Source: Candidatus Poribacteria bacterium (GTDB taxonomy: Bacteria; Poribacteria; WGA-4E; WGA-3G). From it: 64,000 nucleotides of DNA. The notes under the pieces are model-generated. The model made no database searches, had not been told where the DNA came from, and saw only the letters and a list, made by a program, of their open reading frames with translations. The DNA lies in the NCBI GenBank assembly GCA_028821605.1, contig JAPPFM010000018.1:21272-85271 (forward strand). The letters are read 5' to 3'. Shown piece after piece: positions 42,868 through 50,780 of this stretch. A program made the translations under genes and the position numbers. Position 1 is the first letter of the stretch. Every line of letters starts with the position of its first letter.

Positions 42868-43011
42868 ATGAAATTCATTGAATACGGGAGGTTGAATCTA
42901 TTTGCTGGCAGGGGGTACGGCACCGGCGCATTTGAGGCATAAATCAGATATTTTAAATTGGGCACACCTTAACACATAACGGAGATTATTATTTAGCGGA
43001 GGAGATTTTCC

Positions 43012-43971
43012 ATGAAAGTACTACGTGTTTTCTTTTTCTGTTGTTTAAGTTTAGGCTTATTGTGTTCTATTTCTGTGGAATCGCTCGCGGCTGAGAAAAT
43101 TGTGTTTTCGTCCAATCGGAATGGCAACTTTGAAATTTATATGATGAATCCCGATGGCAGTCAACAGGTTAGATTAACCAATCACCGCGCATCCGATATC
43201 GGTCCGGTCTTCTCACCGACAGGAAAGGAGATCCTCTTTGTATCTGATCGAAGTGGAGAGCGTGATCTCTATATTATGCGCGCTGATGGGCATGGTGAGC
43301 GACCCGTATTTCGCACGGCACCTGCACACAGAGATGACCCCGCCTGGTCCCCTGATGGGAAAAAAATTGTTTATTCTCAGCATGACTTTGCGGCTGACCT
43401 TGCAACCGTCTATACTGCCAAGGCAGACGGAACATCGGTAACCCGCGTTGTTGAAATTAAAAGTTCGGAAGGTGGAGAGCCTGCTTGGTCCCCAGATGGA
43501 ACAGAAATCGCTTATGTTGTAGTAGATGAGTTGTTTTGGGCGAGTCGTCAAATCCGATTTATCAACTTAAAAGACCGCAAGCAAGAGACACTCCTACCGG
43601 ATGACACTCCGCGAATGCGACAACCGGTGTGGTCGCCTGCTAACAACAAAATTGCCTTTGTTTGGATTAGACCAGAACATCGCCAACAGTCCATATTTAT
43701 TGCCAACCGAGATGGTAGTGGACTTCAACAGATTGTTGACGTGCTGGCACTCTCACCCGTTTGGTCACCATCTGGTGATGAACTTGTCTATTCACAAGGA
43801 ACCGCAAACGGGACTCAAATCTTCAAAATCAATTTGGTGACGCATGGTGTCACACAACTTACGCATGACGGAAGCAATTATGCGGGCGGTTGGTTTGACC
43901 CATCCGCTTTACCCGTTTCCCCACAGCCACAGTTGATCACAACCACATGGGGTAAGATCAAAACTGAATGA
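43012..43971 (+). CDS. Secreted TolB-like PD40 beta-propeller with TTWG tail (second of tandem pair)
   Basis: 319 residues. A signal peptide (MKVLRVFFFCCLSLGLLCSISVESLA) precedes repeated blades (FEIYMMNPDGSQQVRLTNHR, PVFSPTGKEILFVSDRSG, DPAWSPDGKKIVYSQHD, PVWSPANNKIAFVW, PVWSPSGDELVYSQG). It is clearly paralogous to the gene before it but only moderately similar, so the duplication is old. The protein ends VSPQPQLITTTWGKIKTE. It stops with TGA, which shows that UGA acts as a normal stop in this genome. RBS GGAGGAGAT precedes ATG 43012. Confidence 0.88.
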   Translation: MKVLRVFFFCCLSLGLLCSISVESLAAEKIVFSSNRNGNFEIYMMNPDGSQQVRLTNHRASDIGPVFSPTGKEILFVSDRSGERDLYIMRADGHGERPVFRTAPAHRDDPAWSPDGKKIVYSQHDFAADLATVYTAKADGTSVTRVVEIKSSEGGEPAWSPDGTEIAYVVVDELFWASRQIRFINLKDRKQETLLPDDTPRMRQPVWSPANNKIAFVWIRPEHRQQSIFIANRDGSGLQQIVDVLALSPVWSPSGDELVYSQGTANGTQIFKINLVTHGVTQLTHDGSNYAGGWFDPSALPVSPQPQLITTTWGKIKTE

Positions 43972-44099
43972 TTATGTATGCCCAAACGGTATAATCTCCA
44001 AAACCGACATAAAAAAGAATTACAACCCCATAAGTGAACTCAAATGGAAGTAGAGGTATTTAGGGCTATTCACTAATGAATGAGATGGAGGGAAGACCG

Positions 44100-44708
44100 A
44101 TGTTGCATGGAACCTACTCTTTGCACGTATGTGTGGCAATCGGGGCGTGCCTACTCATGGTAGGTTGCGCAGCCTTGTATCAGCCACTTCCAAAACGAAT
44201 AGAGACGGCACACCTATCCTGCGAGAAATATCCATCACTCGTTGATGGCGATCTTGCCACAACCGGTATCCTGAAAGTAAAAGGCTTTGTTGAAAAGGAT
44301 AACGCTGCTTATAGGAACAGTCGCCGATATGACGACTGGATGGAAGGTAAACATAAGACTGAGGCACTAATTCAACTTAATACGCTTACGAATGTCGCTT
44401 ACATCAAGGTGCATCCAGTTTCAACCATTTATCGTCTCTCGGTAGAAACATCGACCGCAGAGACAGCGAATGAAAAATCACATCATTTTGAGCCAGTGAC
44501 AAGTCATAAGATTGCAAGGTCCGAGAACGGCGAAGTGATACGCATCGACATCGACAGACCTGTTCGGATACTGCGAGTTTCTATCCATGTCAATCGTGAT
44601 TTAGCACGCACCACACAAGAGTCATTGACTCGGAAAACTAAAGTGGCTTTTGAGGATGTTGTGATTCGAGAAATTCGGGTGTATCAGAGCCAGAATTTCA
44701 CGAAGTAA
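44100..44708 (+). CDS. Lipoprotein with discoidin-like domain, unknown function
   Basis: 202 residues from the ATG at 44100, with GAGGGAAGAC upstream; ATG 44076 is an alternative. A lipobox is visible in CLLMVGC (cysteine about residue 23), so the protein should be lipidated. The mature domain contains YPSLVDGDLATTGILKVKG and IQLNTLTNVAYIKVHPVST followed by YRLSVETSTAE, a pattern reminiscent of F5/8C galactose-binding (discoidin) folds, though this is inference. The gap 43972-44099 holds no gene. The next gene starts shortly after with a duplicated leader. Confidence 0.6.
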   Translation: MLHGTYSLHVCVAIGACLLMVGCAALYQPLPKRIETAHLSCEKYPSLVDGDLATTGILKVKGFVEKDNAAYRNSRRYDDWMEGKHKTEALIQLNTLTNVAYIKVHPVSTIYRLSVETSTAETANEKSHHFEPVTSHKIARSENGEVIRIDIDRPVRILRVSIHVNRDLARTTQESLTRKTKVAFEDVVIREIRVYQSQNFTK

Positions 44709-44711
44709 ATG

Positions 44712-44743
44712 ATGAAACTACCGCCAATTTCCATCGCATCACA
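44712..44743 (+). repeat. 32-base direct repeat, copy A
   Basis: ATGAAACTACCGCCAATTTC and on to ATCGCATCACA matches, at 29 of 32 positions, the first 32 bases of the aldo/keto-reductase-like gene at 45238. It forms the leader of the second lipoprotein gene. Two of the three differences are synonymous in the MKLP(P/T)ISIAS reading. Confidence 0.7.
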
Positions 44744-44756
44744 AGGAGATTTGAAA

Positions 44757-45233
44757 ATGAACAAATTTACACTGCTCGTATTCGTCGCGAGTATTTTACT
44801 CGTCGGGTGTACGGCATCGGAGCATTTGATGAATGCCCCTGAACCCTCACCAGAGGAAGAAATACAGCGGAAAGAAGTACAGCGAATTCTGGAAGTGTGG
44901 CACGGAAGGCGCATTTCAACGGCGATTCAAAAATGGGGAACACCTCATGGAATCAGCGACACCGACACAGGTTCAAAAATTTACATCTGGCAGACACCTT
45001 CGCTGACCTTTCTACAGCAAGCACATCGCGAAATCATTTCCAACAAACGGTCAGTTAACCTCGGACGCCGGGTAACACAGACACCCGATACAACAGTTAA
45101 AATGTATCAACTTATGTTTCATACAGACTCAAAGGGTGTAATTTACAAAATTTCGGCGAAAAGAGATTTGAACCCCAGGGCAGGTTCTCGGAGTTCCAAT
45201 TTTTCTCAAGAGAAGCCGGGGGGCACAAAATAA
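44757..45233 (+). CDS. Lipoprotein of BamE/SmpA-like size
   Basis: 158 residues from the ATG at 44757, with AAGGAGATTT upstream. The lipobox SILLVGC puts the lipidated cysteine at about residue 18. Mature sequence contains IQKWGTPHGISDTDTGSKIYIWQTP, resembling the strand-turn of small lipoproteins such as BamE/OmlA in which the W-G-x-P and Y-x-W motifs recur, so it may be an outer-membrane assembly or envelope-structure protein; this is inference. It sits between two direct repeats (44712 and 45238), and the C-terminal tail is Ser/Arg/Gly-rich and looks disordered. Confidence 0.65.
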   Translation: MNKFTLLVFVASILLVGCTASEHLMNAPEPSPEEEIQRKEVQRILEVWHGRRISTAIQKWGTPHGISDTDTGSKIYIWQTPSLTFLQQAHREIISNKRSVNLGRRVTQTPDTTVKMYQLMFHTDSKGVIYKISAKRDLNPRAGSRSSNFSQEKPGGTK

Positions 45234-45237
45234 TACA

Positions 45238-46095
45238 ATGAAACTACCCACAATTTCAATCGCATCACATCGCGTCACACGGCTTATCATCGGTGGTAAT
45301 CCGTATAGTGGCATTTCGCACCGTTCTGCAGCGGCATCGAAAGCTATGGAGGATTACTATACGACGTTCCAAGTTATGGCAGACCTCCGACAAGCGGAGG
45401 AGAACGGCATTAATACCGTCCTCGCTCGCGCCGACAGACATATCATGCGCACACTCAATGAATACTGGAACGCGGGTGGCACAATTCAGTGGATTGCGCA
45501 GACACCAAAAGATACAGAATACGCAGACCTCAGCGAATACTTACAGATTATTGCGCGCTATAAACCGATTGCTATCTATCATCACGGTGGCACGACCGAT
45601 AAGTTGTACGCGGAAGGACGGCTCGGTTCGTTGCATGAGAGCCTCAAACATATCCGCGATCTGGGTTGTGCTGTCGGACTCGGCACGCACGATCCACAGG
45701 TCCTCAAGTACTGCTATGCTGAAGGATATGATGTTGACTTTTATGTCTGTGCGTTGTATAATCATACAAAGCATAGAGAACTCTATCTGCCGAATGATCG
45801 GGATGCAGCGTTCGCCGCTATAAAGGCAATACCAGTGCCGATAATCGCCATAAAGGTGTTAGCCGCTGGTCGAAACGAGCCGCGAGAAGCCTTTCAACTC
45901 GCACTCGAAAATATCAAACCGACTGATGCGATGGCGGTTGGAATGTACACCCAATTTCAGTCAGACCAGATCCATCAGAATGCAATAACTGTTGCTGAAC
46001 TCATTGAAGAAGTAAACAATGAAGCGAATTGTAGAACCAGAAGTTATGGATACGGCGGAAGCCGCCGAAGCCTACGATGCGATGGGGCACGGTGA
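45238..46095 (+). CDS. Aldo/keto-reductase-like TIM-barrel protein
   Basis: 285 residues. Segments LIIGGNPYSGISHRS, NGINTVLARADRHIMRTL, YKPIAIYHHGGTTDKLYAEGRLGSLHESLKHIRDLGCAVGLGTHDPQVLKY and IKVLAAGRNEPREAFQLAL follow the strand-helix pattern of aldo/keto-reductase-superfamily barrels, but the catalytic Asp-Tyr-Lys-His set is not obvious. It could be a non-redox homologue. The start codon region is duplicated upstream. The last 77 bases overlap the following methyltransferase gene in another frame, so its final 25 residues (NNEANCRTRSYGYGGSRRS...) are likely a read-through tail, not family sequence. Confidence 0.75.
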   Translation: MKLPTISIASHRVTRLIIGGNPYSGISHRSAAASKAMEDYYTTFQVMADLRQAEENGINTVLARADRHIMRTLNEYWNAGGTIQWIAQTPKDTEYADLSEYLQIIARYKPIAIYHHGGTTDKLYAEGRLGSLHESLKHIRDLGCAVGLGTHDPQVLKYCYAEGYDVDFYVCALYNHTKHRELYLPNDRDAAFAAIKAIPVPIIAIKVLAAGRNEPREAFQLALENIKPTDAMAVGMYTQFQSDQIHQNAITVAELIEEVNNEANCRTRSYGYGGSRRSLRCDGAR

Positions 46096-46672
46096 GGTTG
46101 ACCGAGCTTTCGTAGACCGTGTTGTCTCACTCGGCGCGAACACCGGACATTTTCTCGATGTCGGCACCGGTCCCGCACAGATTCCTATCCTACTCGCGCA
46201 ATGTTGTCCCGATCTCCACATCACCGCGATTGACCTGTCCGCGGAGATGCTGAAGATAGCGAAACGCCACGTCGCAGATGCCGGTCTCACCGATCAGATA
46301 ACTCTTGAACTCGTCGATGCCAAAACCCTACCCTACCCCGACAACACCTTTGACGGACTTATCTCCAACAGCATTGTACATCACATCCACGATGCGCTGA
46401 AGGCACTCCAAGAGATGGGCAGAGTTGCTCGTCCTAAAGGGACTGTGCTTATCCGTGACCTCATCCGTCCTGAAACGCCCGCAGATGCACAAGCCTTTGT
46501 TGACAAGTATGCCGCAGATGACACCCCTTATCAACAAAAGTTGTACTACGATTCCTTCCTCGCCGCGTTTACCATTGCCGAAGTCAATGAGATGTTGACA
46601 CAGATGGACATGCCGGGGGCCGTTGTCGTCCAAAGCACCGATAGGCATTGGTCGATTGAGCGTGCTGGCTGA
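46019..46672 (+). CDS. Class I SAM-dependent methyltransferase
   Basis: 217 residues. SAM-binding motif I is HFLDVGTGPAQIPILLAQ, followed by ITAIDLSAEMLKIAKRHV (motif post I), and ITLELVDAKTLPYPDNTFDGLISNSIVHHI (motifs II/III), then an RPKGTVLIRDLIRPETPADAQ loop. A small-molecule or lipid methyltransferase of the UbiE/COQ5 type is likely, with the substrate unknown. The gene overlaps the upstream barrel gene by 77 bases. It ends with TGA. After it, 46673-46769 contains no gene. Confidence 0.9.
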   Translation: MKRIVEPEVMDTAEAAEAYDAMGHGEVDRAFVDRVVSLGANTGHFLDVGTGPAQIPILLAQCCPDLHITAIDLSAEMLKIAKRHVADAGLTDQITLELVDAKTLPYPDNTFDGLISNSIVHHIHDALKALQEMGRVARPKGTVLIRDLIRPETPADAQAFVDKYAADDTPYQQKLYYDSFLAAFTIAEVNEMLTQMDMPGAVVVQSTDRHWSIERAG

Positions 46673-46769
46673 TTGTCTGAACTGAGATATATAGAATTAG
46701 AGGATTTACAGAATTGTCGTCTGGTTCACGGATTACGATGAGAAGCGGTTTTGTGCCAGTTGAATCTTC

Positions 46770-47030
46770 CTATGTCACGAGAGAAATGAAATCCCCTGTT
46801 TGCCATTCGGTGCGTTCGTCTGCTGTTTCTTCATAATGAGTTTTCATTTGTTCCGCCTGTTGTGCCAGAACTTGGCGACGTTCATCTACCGAAAGACGCA
46901 TGAACGCCTCTTGAGGTGACTGTAGTTCCCCTACTGCTAACTCAGCTAACAAGCAGTACGCTAACGGTAACTCCGCTTCTGGAATTTTTGTGACTAGCTG
47001 CTGCACCTCAGCGTATGTGATTGTTTTCAT
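46770..47030 (-). CDS. Small antitoxin-like protein, orphan
   Basis: 86 residues, acidic and helical: MKTITYAEVQQLVTKIPEAELPLAYCLLAEL then SVDERRQVLAQQAEQMKTHYEETADERTEWQTGDFI. The layout (a 5' hydrophobic helix, a DxRR helix and a terminal EW-x-x-GDF segment) resembles the antitoxin partners of PIN or mRNA-interferase toxins, but there is no recognisable toxin gene after it. It could be a solitary remnant of a toxin-antitoxin module. RBS AGGAGAG is present. Divergently transcribed from the large gene at 47216. Confidence 0.5.
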   Translation of the reverse strand: MKTITYAEVQQLVTKIPEAELPLAYCLLAELAVGELQSPQEAFMRLSVDERRQVLAQQAEQMKTHYEETADERTEWQTGDFISLVT

Positions 47031-47148
47031 CGGGCTCTCCTATCGTAATTATAATAAAGCAGGCAACATTTTCAACTTTGGGTAGTTCAATAGAATTATA
47101 CGACGATTTTTTCCAAAGTGTCAACAAAAAATATATTGCAAAAGTGAT

Positions 47149-47177
47149 TTGACATTCGTCTTGGAATGTGTTAACAT
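47149..47177 (+). promoter_or_regulatory. Sigma-70-type promoter for the two-gene solenoid operon
   Basis: TTGACA, 17-base spacer, TAACAT; about 39 bases before the 47216 start. The divergent antitoxin-like gene and this promoter share the 185-base region 47031-47215, which otherwise has no gene. Confidence 0.65.
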
Positions 47178-47215
47178 GTGATTATTGAATTTAGAGCAAA
47201 GGATGTGAAAGAAGA

Positions 47216-48883
47216 ATGAACGATGGGTTTGACGGTGAGCGGGACTCATCGCAGCCACTGAGTGAGATGGCGGGTCGGGTGCCAGAATTAAACGCTCGAC
47301 AACGTGAAATTTACCAAAACCTGAAATCTATTGGACCTGAAATAGCAGCCTATTATCTGGATGGAATCCGAATCTTACAACGCGAGGACTTAGAAACCTC
47401 GGCAAGTCTTTTAGCACATATTGCACGAGAGATTGATGGCGGACTAAGGGACATTCTATCCGAAGATCCAGAAGAGAAACTTGAGTTTGTCATTCGCGTA
47501 CCCGACGATGAGACGCTCCGATTTAAAGGAAAGAGAGCAGACACTTTTGAGTTCACCATAAACACACCTGGCACTGTCGAACTTACTTACAAAGATATCC
47601 CAAGACACAGGGTTTCAATTTTGCGATCCTTGGGTATTGATGATCCCTCACCACTTGCTGAAAGATGGATAAACGTCACTAGGAATTTTGCTAGGTTTGC
47701 CCATCGCCACGGGGCATGGAGATCGCCTCGAGGGATAGAAGATTTTGAAGGGCTTTGGCTTGAGTTTGAGGGTGTGTTGGCTGGCTTAGTGGGGAATTAT
47801 CTTAATTTGCTGGACAGGTTGGATCGAATTCGGACTGCCGAACCAACGAGGGAAAGGAGAGGTGCCCTACGTAATCTGTTAGAATCCGAAGCAAGGCGCG
47901 CATATTTTTTTACTAAACTTGAATCTCCAATATGGTTGGAACCTTTAAAAGAAGATGGATGGTTCAGTCCCGATCAGAATCCTATATTGCAAGAAGATCC
48001 AGATCAGCCTGGGAACTCCTACCACCCCATCTGGCATGTCTTGGAATATGTAGCGCGGGTTTCCACCCATCCGGAAATTTCCATCAGTATTCTTGTGAAT
48101 ATCATCAATTCGATCATACGTTATATTGATAAAAACGGAAATAGGATCGAAAATGGCCGCACAGATTTACGAACTATCGAAATTATTGGTACATTCCCAA
48201 TAGATAGAATAGAACAGCAGCATATCGCTTTCATAGAGACTGCATTGAAATCCAAATGGAAGTCCGGGGCATTAGATCAAGAAATAGGTCAAACAATTCT
48301 GCCTAAACTTCTCGATGGTGGTAAGCATGAACTAACTCTTGCCCTCCTTACAATAATGCTTGAGATTGAATTTGTTGAGCCAGACCTCCGAACCTTAATG
48401 GACGATTATTGGATGGAAGACGCACTCAAAAGACATGGACACGCCATCGCGAATTTATGTGGCGTTGCGGCAGCAGATATCGCGCTTGTGCAGATTCGGA
48501 AAATCGCAGATGCGAATAGATTCAAAGTCGATTTCATAGAACGCGTTGAAAGCGATCTATCGCGCCTCTCACATCCAAATTACGCCGAATTAATAGTAAG
48601 TTTTACAAGTGCCCTCTTCCGGTTTGCTGCACCTGATAGCATAGAACAAACAGTTCAAGTTTTACTACAGGATCCGCACGCTATCATTAGGCGGATTGCA
48701 TTCAAGGCGATCACTGACCATTACAGCAATCTGAAACACCTGTTTTGGATATGGGACGGCAATCCACTCGACGATGTGAAACTTGAACCTGAGATTACTG
48801 AATTAATTGAAACCCACAATCACACCTTCGACGAAAACGAAATGGAGCAGATATTACAATGGATAGAAGCAACGCAGCACTAA
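47216..48883 (+). CDS. Large alpha-helical protein, N-terminal half of a split defence-like family
   Basis: 555 residues, soluble and mainly helical. Recognisable segments: residues 20-85 (ELNARQREIYQNLKSIGPE, IAREIDGGLRDILS) look like a HEPN-type bundle; the C-terminus reads LSHPNYAELIVSFTSALFRF, VQVLLQDPHAIIRRIAFKAI and ILQWIEATQH. I know this arrangement from single very long proteins of about 1200 residues in defence islands, where this half continues directly into the next one, so I infer it is the N-terminal half of such a protein. No nuclease or ATPase motif is seen. Strong promoter, divergent antitoxin-like neighbour, 25-base overlap with the next gene. Confidence 0.6.
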   Translation: MNDGFDGERDSSQPLSEMAGRVPELNARQREIYQNLKSIGPEIAAYYLDGIRILQREDLETSASLLAHIAREIDGGLRDILSEDPEEKLEFVIRVPDDETLRFKGKRADTFEFTINTPGTVELTYKDIPRHRVSILRSLGIDDPSPLAERWINVTRNFARFAHRHGAWRSPRGIEDFEGLWLEFEGVLAGLVGNYLNLLDRLDRIRTAEPTRERRGALRNLLESEARRAYFFTKLESPIWLEPLKEDGWFSPDQNPILQEDPDQPGNSYHPIWHVLEYVARVSTHPEISISILVNIINSIIRYIDKNGNRIENGRTDLRTIEIIGTFPIDRIEQQHIAFIETALKSKWKSGALDQEIGQTILPKLLDGGKHELTLALLTIMLEIEFVEPDLRTLMDDYWMEDALKRHGHAIANLCGVAAADIALVQIRKIADANRFKVDFIERVESDLSRLSHPNYAELIVSFTSALFRFAAPDSIEQTVQVLLQDPHAIIRRIAFKAITDHYSNLKHLFWIWDGNPLDDVKLEPEITELIETHNHTFDENEMEQILQWIEATQH

Positions 48884-50571
48884 CTTCAAGAGTTACTGTG
48901 GCAAGACGGCGAAAATGGTTATCTCTGCTTTTGGAGACTGGAAGTGAAAAGGTTGCCGCCGCTTACGAAAAATACGATCAACTCCACAAAGCGAATGTTG
49001 CAGCAGCCAATAAAGGAAACACCGCAACTATGCCGAAGTCAGGAGCGATCGGGCCCGTGAAACCTATAACCACTGAAGAACTTTCAGCCATGTCAAATAT
49101 TGAGATCGCTGCTTATTTAAAGGGTTACACGGAAGAAGATATCGGAATGCTTGTGCTTGAAGGACGTGGACTCGCAAATACACTCACAGAATGTGTGGCA
49201 GCAAATCCACAACGGTTTACGGATAATCTACTGCCCTTCCAGGACGTTCGCAACTTATATCAATCTTCACTGTTGCAAGGTTGCCTGGACGCATGGCGCA
49301 ATAAGAAAGACTTTAATTGGGCAGCACTGCTGGAGTTTATCCATCAAATTCTCTTGTCAAAACAGTTCTGGACTGAACAGTACAACGATGGCTTTAATTA
49401 TAGAAATTGGGTGTTTTCGACTACAGCAGATTTGATATCAGAAGGTACAAAGGATGATACACACGCGTTTGATACACAACTCTTGCCCCTTGCTGAAGAG
49501 ATTCTCTTGATTCTCGTAGATAAGGCACAACAAAGCGTTTCAACCCTTGATAATCTTCCCACTGATGTTCTAAATTCAGATAGAGGGAGAGTGTTTTCGG
49601 CGATGATAGATTATGCCTTGCGATTCGCCCGGACCAGCGAGTCTGAATACACAGATTGCCGATGGCCCTACGCCATCAGATCAGATTTCACCAAAAGACT
49701 GGATCGAAGTATTGAGTCCTCGCTTGAATTCTCTTATACGCTTGGGTTCCACCTACCCTATTTGATGTATCTTGATAAAGAGTGGGTTCATCTCAACATG
49801 AATCATATTTTCCCTCAACGTGATGAAGACCACTGGCAAGCCGCTTTTTCCGGATATCTGTTGCACCCAGGAGTTCGAGAGGAGTTTCATTCGCTGCTCA
49901 AAGCACACGGACACTATCAGAAGGCGTTGAGCACCGGCTTTGATGATACGGAAGTACTGAATGGACTCATCAAACACATCTGCACAGGTTGGATAGAAGA
50001 CAGCGAAACCTTAGACGACAAAACCAGCCTCATTTATCAGTTGATACATAGTGGCAATCCAAATCTTCTTGCGGGTATCGTCTACTTTTTCTCTCGGCGC
50101 GCTGATAACCTATCTGATAAAGTGAAAGTAAAGGTTATGCCAGCATGGCGTGCCCTGTTTCAAGTCCTTTTCCAAAACAGAGAGGCAGGAGAGTATCAAA
50201 GGATTTTAAGTTCCCTATTGGTATGGTTGGAACTCATTGATAAAATAGATGCAGAAGTGCTGAGTTGGGTAAAAGAGTCTGTAAAACATATTGGTAAAGT
50301 TCCAGGGTATGGTTTAACTTTATCGCGTTTTATCAAAGCACTGCTGAAGCACGCGCCAAAAACACCAGAAGCAGTTGAAGAAGTCTATTTGGAAATCCCT
50401 CAGCGTATCATGTGGGATTTACAAGTGGAAGCGGACGATATTAAAGAAACCGTCCGGATTCTGTACAAGAAGGGGGGCAATGCAACTGCCGAAGCGATCT
50501 GTGAGCAATTCGCAAAAGCTGGTGTTCTCTTCTTAAGATCTGTTCGTGAAGAACATCGGACTCAACCATAG
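48859..50571 (+). CDS. Large alpha-helical protein, C-terminal half of a split defence-like family
   Basis: 570 residues. It starts MDRSNAALTSRVTVARRRKWLSLLLE and continues with KVAAAYEKYDQLHKANVAA, LSAMSNIEIAAYLKGYTEEDI and NWAALLEFIHQIL, all helical repeats; HWQAAFSGYLLHPGVREEF near the middle is reminiscent of DUF4020-type C-terminal modules found after SIR2 domains. It lies in the +2 frame relative to the first half, and the two overlap by 25 bases (48859-48883). It has its own start with GGAG 12 bases upstream. No enzymatic signature is seen. The pair may be a split or frameshifted defence protein. Confidence 0.6.
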   Translation: MDRSNAALTSRVTVARRRKWLSLLLETGSEKVAAAYEKYDQLHKANVAAANKGNTATMPKSGAIGPVKPITTEELSAMSNIEIAAYLKGYTEEDIGMLVLEGRGLANTLTECVAANPQRFTDNLLPFQDVRNLYQSSLLQGCLDAWRNKKDFNWAALLEFIHQILLSKQFWTEQYNDGFNYRNWVFSTTADLISEGTKDDTHAFDTQLLPLAEEILLILVDKAQQSVSTLDNLPTDVLNSDRGRVFSAMIDYALRFARTSESEYTDCRWPYAIRSDFTKRLDRSIESSLEFSYTLGFHLPYLMYLDKEWVHLNMNHIFPQRDEDHWQAAFSGYLLHPGVREEFHSLLKAHGHYQKALSTGFDDTEVLNGLIKHICTGWIEDSETLDDKTSLIYQLIHSGNPNLLAGIVYFFSRRADNLSDKVKVKVMPAWRALFQVLFQNREAGEYQRILSSLLVWLELIDKIDAEVLSWVKESVKHIGKVPGYGLTLSRFIKALLKHAPKTPEAVEEVYLEIPQRIMWDLQVEADDIKETVRILYKKGGNATAEAICEQFAKAGVLFLRSVREEHRTQP

Positions 50572-50713
50572 ATCGCTACCGACTGACCGTGCTACAAACA
50601 TATTGCCTCTAACAGAACGTGCGCACAATATAAAACGTCTTAATCCTCGCTATCTTAAAATCCTCTAAAGCTTGATTCAAACAATATTTTTTTACACTTC
50701 TTTTCCACAAATA

Positions 50714-50722
50714 TGTTATAAT
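50714..50722 (+). promoter_or_regulatory. Extended -10 promoter for second LamG gene
   Basis: TGTTATAAT is a perfect TGnTATAAT element. The TTTACA box at 50691 is too far for standard spacing, so the extended -10 probably carries the promoter. It is 58 bases before the start. Region 50572-50690 holds no gene. Confidence 0.5.
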
Positions 50723-50780
50723 ATTTGCAAATCCCCAAGATACAGATCTAAAATTTCGCGCTTACATAGGAGAAACCGCA

